Notes: generated by a model from the letters alone, not told the origin. 64,000 bases of DNA from Glandiceps talaboti (GCF_964340395.1 NC_135556.1:11858910-11922909); one strand, 5' to 3'; shown: positions 24,635-37,304, counted from the stretch's first letter. A program made the numbers and translations.

Positions 24635-24679
24635 AGTCGTCTGAAGATCGCTCGAAGCGTGAAACTCTGAGTAACGACT
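24635..24679 (+). ncRNA. candidate type I hammerhead ribozyme, right repeat
   Basis: Conserved parts occur in order. Helix I 5' strand is AGTCGT (24635-24640), followed by the CUGANGA box CTGAAGA (24641-24647). Helix II is CGCT (24649-24652) and AGCG (24656-24659) around a CGA loop. The GAAA box is GAAAC (24661-24665). A tiny helix III with loop TCTGA leads to the cleavable triplet GTA (24671-24673), and the helix I 3' strand is ACGACT (24674-24679), a perfect 6-bp complement. Minimal type I hammerheads with a 1-2 bp helix III are known from Penelope-like elements. The odd point is a U-U opposition at the base of helix II where G-C is usual. Confidence 0.6.
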
Positions 24680-24808
24680 TATTACATCCTTATTCTTTTG
24701 AATATATTATATTGTCTATTTTTAGCATAACCAAAGAATAGGCATACAAGCTTGGACCTAATAAGAGGTACATGTATGTAAATTAAAGGAATATGTAGAG
24801 CTACTTAC

Positions 24809-24851
24809 GAGATAGCACAGGATCATACGGCCAACAAAGGAAAAGCCAAAT
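24809..24851 (-). CDS. possible 43-bp upstream exon
   Basis: The acceptor TATATTTCCAG at 24852 and the ideal donor CTC/GTAAGTAG after 24809 enclose 43 bases on the minus strand. Read in phase 0 it gives IWLFLCWPYDPVLS and ends in phase 1, which would fit the phase-1 exon at 12461 of the fibrinogen-related gene. The hydrophobic stretch could be part of a signal peptide whose start lies in another exon. The call rests on splice signals alone; a chance pair is possible. Confidence 0.25.
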
Positions 24852-24959
24852 CTGGAAATATAAACGTAAAGTAAAGAACACGTTAATCGTAACATAAAAT
24901 ATAGATACTCGACATAAACCAGATAAATCAGAGAGGTCATGTCTTTATAAAACTGTAGT

Positions 24960-26330
24960 ATTGATTACTGTTGTTGTTGTTGTTCATTTGAACCATATGA
25001 TTATCTTGGTTTAGAACGCATCTCCTGATATGGGATGTTTATCTCAATATTCTATGTGTGTGTCAACCAACACTAACTGTAACTGGGGTATTGTTCATTC
25101 GACCACACAACCAACAATATGTCCACTGATATTTGTTACAATGCCAATAATTAGACATATGTACATTGGACATCGCGATTGTTTATATTAAGTAGCATAG
25201 TTTTAAGTTGAAATAGTTATTCCTTAAGCTTGGGGGCGTTTTTTTTCGGTTCGGACCTAAATACCTATTTGATTGTATACATTGCACCATACCATTTGTA
25301 CTGCTAAACACAAATATGGTTTACCTAGGGGTAATTCAAGTCACTATATCCAACAACAGTTTCAAAAAAATGTTCTAGTTGCAGCTAATGCACCTTTAAG
25401 ATTATTTATACACATTTACAAATTTTAAACATAGTTTGTTATTAGTTATCAAAGAAAACATATGTAAACTTCATGTTAGTAAATAACATGTCTATCTGAG
25501 GGGAGAGAATTATTTTTCCGTCTATAATTCTTAACATGAGCATACTTAAGAGGTCTCAACACTAGTCTTATCTTCTAGTACTATAGACCACTAAAATCTG
25601 AAGCAGAGCGGCTTCTGGCGCGACAAAAGTCTTACTATTAATATTTATGTGCTACAGTTTATCGTCTGGCTCAACAAAACCCCTACTAACGTTACTACTA
25701 ACATCCTTAACTCATGAGAATAGCAAAAAGATACAGTCATAAGCGTTTTAGCTATCTTACAGAATGCAAGTCTTTCAGTTTTATATCAAGAGTGATAACA
25801 TAATTGTCCAAATACTTGTCATGCAAACAAAAATCGATAGCATCGGTCTGTCGCCACAGCTTATCGTATCAACTCCTACGCACTTCATAGAATGAGAAGT
25901 CCATTACGCCTTTTTCTTCAACCGAAAAATTACTATGTCATATCTTCTGACATTTGAAACTACTTAATACACCGTGTCGAAACCATATTACTATTAAGTA
26001 TTTATCAATTGCCATTCCATACTGTACATTCAATCATCGGTGTCTCTGGTTAACAGCGTTGGACTTTTGAGACTTCACACTAGTGAATCTGTTTTAGTCT
26101 CATCGCTGTATTCTTATATATACCGTCTGAACAGGTTTCTCCAGCTCGAAAACAGACGAGAAAGTTGTTTCAAGACAAAAAAAGGTATACACTGTTACAC
26201 CCCCACTTTGCGCATATCAACACACAAAGGTCGTTATGTTAGAAATTATCACAATTATTAAGTGTTGCTAAAATGAAACCAGCGACTTCAGTATCTAAAC
26301 TTAGCATATCAAGATTGTAACACTTGCATA
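24960..26330. other. no gene seen
   Basis: AT-rich sequence. A 50-base segment (25351-25400) is a reverse copy of 42244-42288 and is described separately. Confidence 0.4.
25351..25400 (-). repeat. short dispersed repeat, copy A
   Basis: In reverse complement it reads TTAAAGGTGCATTAGCTGCA followed by ACTAGAACA.TTTT..AACTGTT, matching 42244-42288 (TTAAAGGTGCACTAACTGCA then ACTGGAACGTTTT..CACTGTTT). It is probably the end of an undefined interspersed element. Confidence 0.4.
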
Positions 26331-26400
26331 CAATACAATACAATACAATACAATACAATACAATACAATACAATACAATACAATACAATACAATACAATA
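26331..26400. repeat. (AATAC)n pentanucleotide microsatellite
   Basis: About 14 almost perfect AATAC units. Confidence 0.95.
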
Positions 26401-27638
26401 TAGTTCAAACTACAGCGTAATGCAATTAATCAAATAATGATTATTATATTTTAAAAATATCGATGTAGATATACCGGTCATTATTGTACAACGAATCAAC
26501 AGTGATTATTGTTATGAATATTTTACCTTGGCATATACTTAAATCATTTCCTGCTCTTCTGTTGCATTTTTAAACCATGAGTTTTGTTCCCCCAGCAATC
26601 AAGAGACCAGTGTATATTTTGATGATCCGTGTGGTGATGGTGAGCAGTCTATTGAGTTAGACACTTATTGTTACAACCCTTAGACACTAACGTTTTCTAT
26701 TCTTTCGTATATATCACTTGTAAAAGTAATTCTCTTTTACCATAACCAGAAACCTTATAACTGATGTTATTTGATCACATGTATAACCACTGTATGTAGA
26801 GGCTGAAAATCGGGGCACGTAATTTGAATACTTCTTTGGGAAATAACTCAATCTTACTAGCTATATAATTACATTTATTCAGGGAGCTCAGGCCTTTAAC
26901 AACCTGGTATTAACCGAATAAGATAGGAGAATAATGAGCTCGAGGTGTTATATTTTCCTTGCAATCTAATACCATGAAACGGAATAAATACAATACTCAT
27001 CAGACCATTGTGAGTCAAACATTGAAAAAGCTTATACCTAGATAAAATCATCTCCGATTTTATCAACGTATGGCTTTGAAATCTGGGTGTAAATTACATA
27101 AAAATTTGACTATAAAATTGAAATTTCAAATGAGCAACTCGCAGTGCATTGCAACACATCGCAGCTCAAATTACTGAATCCTGAAATCCGAAGACTTGGG
27201 AATAAAAAAGAAATTAAAATCCGTTCGATAAATGCTAGATAAATGATTTCATTTTCCGCCCATTGACTATCTTATTTTCGGTCGACGCGAAAGATTAAAC
27301 CAACCGCGAAGGATTTGAATATGTGTTTGTCGATCATTCAATCACTTTCGAACGTTACTGACATAGTGCCAAGTTAAATCAAGTCGTTTAGAAATTTAGA
27401 ACCAAAGTAATATTACGTGGGTAATTTACCATAGCGAAATCGCCCTACCAATAATAGATTCCCATAAAGTACTCCTGATGTGTTAGAAGAACATAAAGCA
27501 GTGCAATATTACGTCAGTCCACTGTTCTTGAGGAAATTGACAAATACGTTTAGACAGGCCAAATGAGTTTTCCATGGATAAATGGAAGCGTTACGTGACG
27601 TCTCATACGCGTGCGGGAATGAATACAATCTATATACG
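26401..27638. other. no confident gene
   Basis: Contains a 44-base stretch with good splice borders (26596-26639, see findings) and one copy of a 23-bp exact repeat (26759-26781, again at 29401-29423). Otherwise featureless. Confidence 0.35.
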
Positions 27639-27801
27639 TATGTATGTATGTATGTATGTATGTATGTATGTATGTGTATGTATGTGTGTGTATGTATGTA
27701 TGTATGTATGTATGTCTGTATGTATGTATGTATGTATGTATGTATGTATGTATGTATGTATGTATGTATGTATGTATGTATGTGTGTATGTATGTATGTA
27801 T
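27639..27801. repeat. (TATG)n microsatellite
   Basis: TATG units with a few TGTG interruptions. Met-Tyr-Val-Cys frames are artefacts. Confidence 0.95.
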
Positions 27802-29644
27802 GGCAACAAACATTCCACCAAATAAGGTATCTAGTTTGGAATATTTTAATGAAATATAAGTAAAGATAATATTAAAGTTACCGTAACAGACATTTCATTA
27901 AAACATTTTAGATTAATGTCGAAGATTTAAAAGGCAGTGACTGTCCTTTACAACTGAAACATGGTGATGCGCACTGACAGAGGAGTTATCCATTCATGTT
28001 TCTGTTAGGAAGACATAGGCAGATGAGACCACCGTAGATATATACAGTAGTCTGAGATAAGACTGAATTGTTGTGGTACAGCGTTTAAACAGTTGCCCTT
28101 TCACTCATATCATCACAAAACTCGGCAATATGGCTGGAGTCTACAACTGTGAGCAAAAGATTGACAATACACTGTGGCAAATGAAAACAGCCGAAAGATT
28201 ACTATAATATAATAGACGTCTACCATTCAAAAGACTTTCTGTTTTCTTTTATAAGGCATACAATTAAGACATTTTAGTGGGTTTGAATTGTTCAGACAAA
28301 AAGACGTTTTTAGTGAGGTATATGCTTTCTCAACACGGTTTCTCACATGGTTTTATGCCATCACAAAAATACAAAAACAGGTTTTATTGAAAAGTTCAAA
28401 TGTACAAGTATGGATCACCAACGGGGCAAAACGTTTTTTTTTTCAATACATGATCACCTATCTCCCTTAACAAAATGTGCCATTGACAATCTTGAGAACA
28501 ACAGTTCGCACGGTTCAGTTCTTAATTGTCACAGCTCACAGTTTGAACAAGTTCGATTTGATTGACAGTATGTACATACGTACGTACTGCTATCATTAGC
28601 GCAGTTCAAACATTAAATTCCGCTGAATGATCGACACACAGTACAGGTTTGTATAGTGATGAAACGAGCGGCATTACCATCAGATAGTACAATCCTTGTG
28701 AAAGCGTTCTGACGACGATGCGATATTGCCCGCATGTAAAGAAAATGACGTGAACACTCGTGAGAGTGAGGTGTTACAGTAAGGGCACAAACGTCCAAGT
28801 AGGAATTCAATTTGATACAAAAATGATTAAATCTATGACTTCATTGTCAATCACTTGAATCAACATTTGTGCTTTGGAAAATGTTTTCCTGACATTGTGG
28901 CTTCACAAAAACAAAAAAGATTGACGCACTGCATACCAGTGCAACAGTGTTATGGAAATTGAGATAATGATTAACATTGTATAGGTTGACAAGTTGTGTT
29001 TAAACGACAGTCAACATGTGAAAAAATATACAACATATTTAGTGCTATTAATCAAGACTTGATGTGCACCATCTTCGGCTACATCTATTCCATTGTCGTT
29101 GAAAAAAAATAAAGCACTTCTGATCACACATCTTAATTGTTGCTCGTGCTTCCTTCTCCTTCTCGACGTCTTTTACTCCTACTCACCGCAACGGTTCTTA
29201 AGATACCTTTGCACACTGTATTAGTCGATACACATTATTCATTTTCTGACTGCTTAGCATCAAGTTGATACAAAATACAACAGTGCTCATACACTCTCCT
29301 TACATTTCCTATATCAAGTTTAGCAATTCTTGACATCAAATATTAAACCTCAGATGTTCTTTATACAGAGTTCAAATATATCCCCCCCCCACGCCCAATA
29401 AACTGATGTTATTTGATCACATGCGGGTGATCGAAGGCTAGTCATGGCATAGGATTGCCGAATAAACATTGTAATCGAGCGAAACGCAAACCTATAGAAC
29501 GGCTGTAGCCATAAAGTTTGTATGTTCGAAACAGTAATCGAAAAGGCTGATTTCCGTAATTTGTTTTCTTAAGGCTGTAAATAACAAAGTTTAATTAAGC
29601 AACGATGATAGCTTTACACTATTACGAGAACCCTTCCAATAAAC

Positions 29645-29646
<2 letters not shown>
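27802..29646. other. no gene seen
   Basis: Only short frames without domains; an (ACGT)-rich palindromic TACATACGTACGTACTG at about 28571; a run of C at about 29383. Confidence 0.4.

Positions 29647-29734
<88 letters not shown>
29647..29734. repeat. (TA)n microsatellite
   Basis: Perfect TA array of about 44 units. Confidence 0.95.
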
Positions 29735-29736
<2 letters not shown>

Positions 29737-31600
29737 TATATTTTGCAACTGGGAAATAGGAATTCATGACTAATCAATAAATATCAAATAAACATGTGAG
29801 CGAAATGGGTTTATTACCGTATTATCTCGCTCCTGTGGATTCGTTAATATAAGAAATACTTACAAAAGAGTGCATAATAGGTTATGAAAGTACTAGTGCA
29901 ACAAAATTGAACCACACAACTATCGCCATAGCAAACGGTATCTACGACTCAAGTTATTTGATTTGTGTTGGAAGAATATCACCGAATATGAAATCCCCCA
30001 TTTTACAATAACATTCCAAAAGTAAAACTTTGAATTTGATAATGTTTCTTCCATACTAGACTGCGAATTCCTTACTTGTCAGTCTTTGATAAAACGCTTA
30101 GAAGGGACAAAACAGCGTGATAATTTTACTAGTATACAAACATGAAGCATACACTCACCAAACATTGTCGTAACCTCGAGTAAGAGTCTTGCGGGAAAGC
30201 TCTGTAAAGCACCGTCACCATTTTCGGCTAAGTGTACACTACCTTGATGGTATGGTATATCACTCAGAATGAAGACTGCTGCACGGGCCTAACTAATCAT
30301 TCTTCCACTATGCGTCTCTCGCAGCTTGCCTCTGGTTATCAATTAAGTTATCACTAAATCGCTCAGGATGTACCCCTGAAGTGTTTCGAAGACCTCTATG
30401 ACGAGTAAGCCATACACAGCCAATAGAAAGGTGTTCATACAAGGGAAATAACATTAGTCTAGAAGTTACTAATGGCTCACATTTTAGTATTCTGTCGATT
30501 ACTGCTTACAATGTTTACACGAGAATTGAAAACTAAATTCAAATCTTCATAAAAACGACCTGCGATAGTCGCGAACAGTTCGGGTCTATCTCTAAACTGT
30601 CGTGAACATTCATCACGCTTTCTTTTACATACGTTTTTTTCTGATTTATAAATGTAAATGTATTCGCGCATGCTCACTGGAGACGCCTCCTTGAGCATTG
30701 CTGCGTAAGAACGTGCATACATAATGTCGAAGGTGCGCACGATTCTCGACTAAGTAAACCCACTGTATCTGAACTGTAACGCTGTTATGATAACATATCT
30801 TCATAATCTGAAAATATGATAGGTCAAACTTTTGACGAAAACATCAGGAGCACTTAAATGATTGACGTATACGTAGATGCTAGAGTAGAATAAAATATTT
30901 GAATGTCTGCTGGTCGATGCTGAGCCTACCAGTAACAGATGTAACGAAAATAAATTCTGATTTCGAAAAAGGTATTTTGAAATAAGTGATGCTGTTTATG
31001 TTGCCTTTGACTCACATTAGCCTGCACCCACATACCCAAATGAGACAGAATATAATTATGTTGTAGTGTGCATTATAAATGAAACGTATAGGTAGAGGAA
31101 AAATACTCAATCGTAAGTTACTGTTGCTACGTCCTTATTGCCAATGCTGTGAGTTAAAAATAATTCGATTTTTATTGTGGAGTTGTTTTTTCAAACACAG
31201 ATTCCGTGTAAGGAGATGGCTATATACGACATATCCATCTGTCAAGATAAAATTTAACTTTGAATTGCAGCGTCTGAGATTTAAAGTAGCTCCTACAGAT
31301 ATTCATCAACATTAATATTTAAAATGTTAAGGGATAAATTAAGACTGAAGATTTCAGAGTTAAATTCAAGATATCAGACTTAAAAGTGTGGTCTTCTTCT
31401 AGTTGATAAATACTGAAAAAAAATTATGTAACACTACAATAATGATGACAACGCCGTTATTGCAACTTGCCAAACCTTGCTGAATCTGTAAGTGAAAAGT
31501 TGTCTTGATATTTTCTCATTTGCTCTTTTACAAGTTTGTATTTTAGTACACACGTATGTCTAATTCGTTTATACCTTTTCTCCGTTAGGCCAGTTTGCAT
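29735..31600. other. no gene seen
   Basis: A minus-strand frame at 30740-30477 and a plus-strand frame at 31079-31315 have no recognisable domain and no clear splice signals. Confidence 0.4.
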
Positions 31601-31609
31601 TCTATAACC

Positions 31610-31925
31610 ACGATGGTCTTTATTCATCTGAATCAAATAAATATTTTGATAGTTTGGTTTATTTATTCATGTATGTCACTTGTGACTGCGAATTATATAG
31701 TTAAAATGAATTCATGAATTCTTATTATTTTTGTCCTCCCATAACAGGGGGGTGGTGGGGAGGGTGGTGGTTGAATGTAATGGGTTCCATCTGCTTGTCC
31801 GTCTATGTACATTCATATGTCCCTGACATACACTGGACTACTTCATTCAAACGTCTTTTTTCATCTAAATTAAATAAATATTTTTTTGAGAGTTTGGCTT
31901 GTTTATTAATGTAAGTCACTGGTGA
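31610..31925 (+). repeat. tandem pair of about 240-bp units
   Basis: TCATCTGAATCAAATAAATA..GTTTGGTTTATTTATT..GTCACTTGTGACTGC at about 31626-31690 recurs at about 31862-31930 (TCATCTAAATTAAATAAATA and so on). The intervening block, with a G-rich run and AATGTAATGGGTTCCATCTG, recurs again at about 32815-32840. Confidence 0.55.
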
Positions 31926-31929
31926 CTGC

Positions 31930-32664
31930 AACTTGTATACATAACCAGATTTAAACTGAATGCCTTCCGTAAGGTTAGTCTTTAGATCCTACACAAAATA
32001 ATTGTTGGAATACAACAGAATATATGCGATTAGTTATGTTGGGTATGTACCAAATTTAATTGAATTAGAAGAGTGCATTTTTAAATTATAGCCTAATTAC
32101 TAAAAATTACTAATTATGCAAATGACTCATTAAAACTAAAAGCGCTACATCACAAAGCTTTAAAAAAAGTTGCTGTGCAATTTGTTATGGTTGATGTATG
32201 TAGTAAATTATATTGGAGTTGAAATGTGCATTCTTAAGAATTAGCCAAATTACGGAAAGTCATTAATTATGTAAATGAGTCTTTAAAACTAACCGTTACA
32301 TCAATAAGATTTATGAAGCATGAGCACATGATATAAAAATAAGAACCAAATTATATAGAACTTGGAGCATGCATTCTTAACATATAGCCTAATTATTGAA
32401 AATCATTAATTATGCAAATGAGTCATTACAATTACAAGGTATATTATCAAACTTTATATATGAAATGTGCACTTTCTTCAATGTGTGTACCAAATTACAG
32501 TGAATTTGAAGCATGCCTACTTACCGAAAACCTTTTAATTATGCAAATATCTCATTAATATTCATAGTATGTTTCACAAAACCTAATCCGTTCTAGCCAT
32601 CATCCTAAAGAATATGTGCACCAAATTTCGTTTCAATTGAGCCAGTAGATTTGAGAAAACGATG

Positions 32665-32705
<41 letters not shown>

Positions 32706-32712
32706 GGCAGAC
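31930..32712 (+). mobile_element. tandem-core element with (CAGA)n tail, copy 2
   Basis: A head segment (AAACTGAATGCCTTCCGTAA, then TTAGATCCTACAC) is followed by four diverged units centred on TAATTATGCAAAT at 32111, 32263, 32407 and 32536 (spacing 129-152). GTGCACCAAATTTCGTTTCA, GAGATAGACAGAC and a (CAGA)n array (about 32668-32712) close the element. The order is the same as at 640-1740, in the same orientation. See copy 1 for the Helentron-like interpretation. Confidence 0.55.
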
Positions 32713-32764
32713 AGACAGACACAGACTGACACACTGATTTGTCATTCCTAAATTATAACCGTTA

Positions 32765-32895
32765 AATGAATTCATTTATTCTGATCTTTTAGACCTCGCA
32801 AGGTGGGGGGGGGGGTCAATGTAATGGGTTCCATCTGCGTCAATGTACAGTTATATGTCCCTGACATACGATGGATGACTCCATTCAAATTAGCA
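32765..32895 (+). repeat. third copy of the AATGTAATGGGTTCCATCTG block
   Basis: Matches 31705-31850: AATGAATTCAT, a G run, GGTTCCATCTGC, TATGTCCCTGACATAC and CATTCAAA. The two copies bracket the tandem-core element, so the element may have inserted into, or be part of, a larger repeated unit. Confidence 0.5.
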
Positions 32896-35800
32896 GATCA
32901 TAGGAGCCAGATACAGATCAACATTTGTATTATGATTTTGACCAAATGTGGCGGCGATATTTGTGGTAAAAATCACTTGGCAGCTGTGCCTTCTACGAAA
33001 ACTCGTTGACTTTTAAAAGTTCCATTCTTACAATCAAGCCGAACTTCTAACTGATTTAGATTCTTTAGAATATGGATCACTGACCTAAAATAATACATGT
33101 GTTACACGCATAACACTGTCAAGTTTATAAAGGGTCAAACCTTTAGTTACTGAGGTAGTATTCGTGTCTTTTAAATAATGTGACAGTTCCACTCCGGCAG
33201 TTAAACCATAAATACCAATCAGCAAAACTTGCAATGGACATTGACTACTATCCTGAAAGTGATGCTTAGCAACGTCTTGATACCTTTCAGGAAGAAAATG
33301 CCAAAAATGTGCGAACTTGTAAATAGTAATGAAGTATTAACTACACTCACATAAAGTTCGCGGGGCTTAACGCCAACAGAAAGCTTTCACCGTTTAAGAT
33401 AATAATGAAAGTGGCCATCGTTATCAAAGTTAGATTTCCACTAATTGAGTTGTATGTGCAGTCGACGTCAGACACGAACAACTACTAGGTAGACTATACC
33501 TACAGAAGTGGGTGAATACCGTATCACTAATCCTGAGAAATGTTCCATGTCTGCAATTTAGGGGTATTATAAGACCCGAGTCGCCACAATGTCTGTCAGC
33601 GAGATGTCGAAAACGATGGCTTAGTTACTAATGGGTAAATTCATTGCTTACAAAAGTGATTTAGTTTAGTATTAACTATCTTTGTTAACAAAACACAACA
33701 ATATGTTCGTGTTACGGAAACAAGACGCACAATATACCACTCAGTTAAAATGAAAAGTATATAGAAGAGATACCGATAATGAAAAAACACCTAGTTTTCG
33801 GAAATACCAATTAACAATAAGCCTCATGGAAGGTTTGCTCGATTATAAATTTGACATGTCGCAAACACTATTACTCAAAACACAACAGTCCACACAACAT
33901 GGCAGTAACTATATTTTCCCTTTACCTTTTGAAAATCGGCAGAATAATTTTCTCCTTGAAATTTCCCATCGTGTTGCTGTTGAAACCAGAACTTAGCTCT
34001 CCTGGCATTTGCGTCCATCTATGTAACGGTTTAGCAATGGTAGATGGTAGGCATTTGAACATTTCTTTCCAAGTGCCGAGGAACTTTACACTCTATCCCT
34101 TTTATTTACAAAAAAAAGGTTTTGATGAAATATGTTATTACCATTAATTTCAGACTGATGCTTTCAGATCGACAGCTATAGCTAATACCAAAATAGACAT
34201 GATTAAATGCCCATCATCGGTAAACTGATGTGGGGCTAAAAACAGACGCTAGCTAAGCTCCGCAATGATTGCATTTTAATATCTCATTTCTATTTTATTT
34301 CACCTATGTGCAGGTAAAGCTGAAGGCGATGGGGTAAACAACAATCTTACTTTATATGGTAAACGAACAATGTTACGAGCAAAACGTTTCGGTTTCAGTA
34401 TTAAATGTTACACACGTATGTAATCCTTGAATTTATCGCTATTATTAGGTTTTGTAGCAACCGTATGTTTACAAAACTGCAGATCATAGTGTATCCAGAC
34501 ATGTTATTGTTTAAAAGTGTGTAAATGACGTTGGGGCATGTCTCAAAAAATACAAGTACTGATTTTATTTTTCCAGGAAATATTTCATATAATAGATATG
34601 TCGGTAACGATATCAACTTGAAAAATGCAAGAGTTAATTAGTGTTACATGTTCTTTTCATTCGTATAACGTCGTTCATAGAAACAGGTTCCTGAGCAAAT
34701 ATTTCGTTAAGTCGATCTAAGTTCCTGTGATCAGATTACAATTTTAAGTAATGTTTCGTAAATTCAATTACAAGTTCACTATACCATATTCCACATGCGT
34801 TTTATTTCAAGTCAGAAATCAAACTCTAAAAATGCGTGACAATTTTCTCTGACTTTGCTCCCTATGAAACTGCGTTCAAAAATCATAATCATATGTACTT
34901 GTTCCTGTTTGATTAGGTGGACATATTTCATTAAAAAAAAACTTACAATATAATGCTTATTGGAATACACAAAACGTAAATAACCATGGTAGTCACTATT
35001 CGTTCTGTCTCGGCGAACAACCCTTGTGTATTTTTACGCACGATTACAGGATAATTATTTCCTCTTTACTATGCTCTTGGCACAATATGATACATCATAC
35101 TCAAACACGGCATTGAAAGAACGTACTCTACCTACGTCATTTCAAGGTTAACAACATCATCATCATCAGCATCACCGCCAACCTTCTGTATTCATTCGGA
35201 TGTTCATTATTGGACAAGTAAGACTGTCACAATAATTTTAAATACGCGCTGAAAATTGTTTAAGCCAATTTCACACCATAAGAATTACACAAGCATTACC
35301 AAGATTTTTTTAAATACATCTCCCAATTTCATGTTAGATCCTCAATGCGAAACACTTTCTGTCTTGCAAAGAGCGTGCAAGAGCCTAATATTTGCTAGCT
35401 AAGTATTTGATTTCTTTACAAGGGAAATCAGGTGTTACAGACGTCTGGCTGTATTCCAATGAATGAATACATATACATAACTCACGGTGTGCAATATAAT
35501 AATACGCCACAGTCGTGGACAAGGTATTGGGAGATACATGGATGGCAATATAGCATGGATAAGTGTCGTTAATCAGATGAACACCCCTTCATGAATAGTA
35601 TTCTTACTGTACCTATTTTTCTCTAATTTTCTGACGTGATTTTCCCAACATTAAGATTGTCGGAGAATGATTTTCTAATGTTCCAACTTTGGTGTTCTAT
35701 GTTTAACACAGTATGACCTTTCTTCAAGCCTGCTGGTGCTGTAAGATGAATTACTCCTGTTAAAAGGTTCATTTTAAAATCGATGTATTCTTTAATCCAT

Positions 35801-37273
35801 GATTAAAATGACAATCGTTACTTACAATATGACGATTATATATATGCAGGAAAAGATGTAAAAGTGATGGGTTTAAACAAGTTTCTTTAACAAAACCTTA
35901 AAGTTAGTTTTACCACGAAACAGCTATTACACAACTTTATCAGACTTGATGTAAAAGATTTCTGGTATAGCCCATAAATTTGTAAGATACCATGCACATT
36001 AATCCCATATGCAATACTTGTGTATTAGGTAGTGAACGGTGGACATGTAGAGTTGCCATGCAGATATCACTCGAAAATAATCAAGATTATTTGATAAATT
36101 TGTTTTTTTCTTATGCAAACTAGACTCACAGGAAACGATTTGTTTGACGAAAGTAAAAGTAAACGTCGGCCACCTGAGGTTTAAATAATTCCTCATAACT
36201 CATGTCTGCTGTGTGCACCACCGTGTGATGAGATAGGTATACTTTGAAATATACACTGTTGAATAAAAAACAACTTAATCATTAGATCATCATAGTTTAC
36301 TTATTTAGTGTACATTTCCTGTTCGTTGTGACTCATATCTAGCCATAACCATTAACCATTACAATTGCGAAATTTTGTCATGGCGTAAGCATGTATACGT
36401 AAACATGTCCATTCCAATACCACCGAGACGTGTTTTCACGGTACATAAAAAACCTTTGTGAATACATGGCGCGGAAAAATCCAACGAGCGAAATGTATTT
36501 TTCAGGTGAAATGTATCACCACAAAACATATGTTATTATGAAAGAAACGTAAAATAACCTTAATTCATACAGACTCTACATATGGCGTTCTTTTCTATTT
36601 CTATGGCAACACAGAGAAGATCTGAATACCACACAGTTTTCAGCAACAATGATTATCTGTTGGGGGCAATATGCATGACTATGAGTGTTATCTATGCACG
36701 TTGACGCGTCGCTTCACAATTCTCTTAAAAGATATATATATTTTAGATTACTCGTTGTCTATTTTCCGTGTTCTTAAAATCTTTTCATTCGGAAAGCAGT
36801 ATTAATTAACACAATTGTCTACCTTTAACACCATATTGAAAAACAACAACTCTATTATCCTGTAATAATGGCGTAGTGAATCTTTTGTTCAGTTCATTTA
36901 GATCGTACGAGACTTAAAACTGAAATGAATGTAATTATGCTATCTTAAGCTTGTCAATATTGAAGAATATCGCAGTGGCTGCCAGTGCTTGTGACTGTAA
37001 CAGTGTGTATCTAACCAACACAAACAAACAAACAATTAGCGAAAACAAACAGTTGTACTGCCTTCTTAGGGACGACAATTTAGAACACATGTTTGTGAAA
37101 CTAAGGGATACTAATATAAAGTATTACGTGAACGCGTATAAATTCCTGTAATACTACCAACAATCAACCGTTGGCTGTTCATGACTACATTGTAAATGTT
37201 TCAGAGGATAGTGTAAAGAAAATTGCAAACTATGATACTAGAGGTGCATATACTTAAAAAGGAAAGTATTCCA

Positions 37274-37274
<1 letters not shown>
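32896..37274. other. no confident gene
   Basis: No long frame or recognised repeat. A minus-strand open stretch at about 34085-33930 ends in a good donor (AAAG/GTAAAG) but has no clear acceptor. A (CATCAT) microtract lies at 35157-35172. Confidence 0.35.

Positions 37275-37304
<30 letters not shown>

Larger units (their letters stand above)
24096..24703 (+). mobile_element. Penelope-like remnant with inverted terminal repeats
   Basis: The outer 65 bases (24096-24160 and 24639-24703) are a near-perfect inverted repeat, and the similarity extends about 20 bases further inward. The interior plus strand reads NGNCLSTNVIYRTQVT, then KVYFGLTENTF, a stop, QRFSNHKHTF and, after a frame change, RCNLCLTEKMCIIKAEK and LLNKKSELVWKCHHEGKYS ending LANYRSQPP and a stop. 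This is the GIY-YIG endonuclease module with its Cys-rich CNLCLTEK tail that Penelope-like elements carry after their reverse transcriptase. The polymerase is missing. Each terminal repeat carries a candidate hammerhead ribozyme, as known for Penelope terminal repeats. Inverted as well as direct terminal repeats are known in that group. Confidence 0.72.

Noticed and set aside
30477-30740. minus-strand 87-codon frame
   Set aside because: Has an ATG and protein-like composition in part, but no domain, no splice sites and a Tyr-Ile repeat in the middle.
33930-34085. minus-strand open stretch reading FKCLPSTIAKPLHRWTQMPG with a good donor
   Set aside because: No acceptor or convincing start upstream; about 50 codons without family similarity is compatible with chance.
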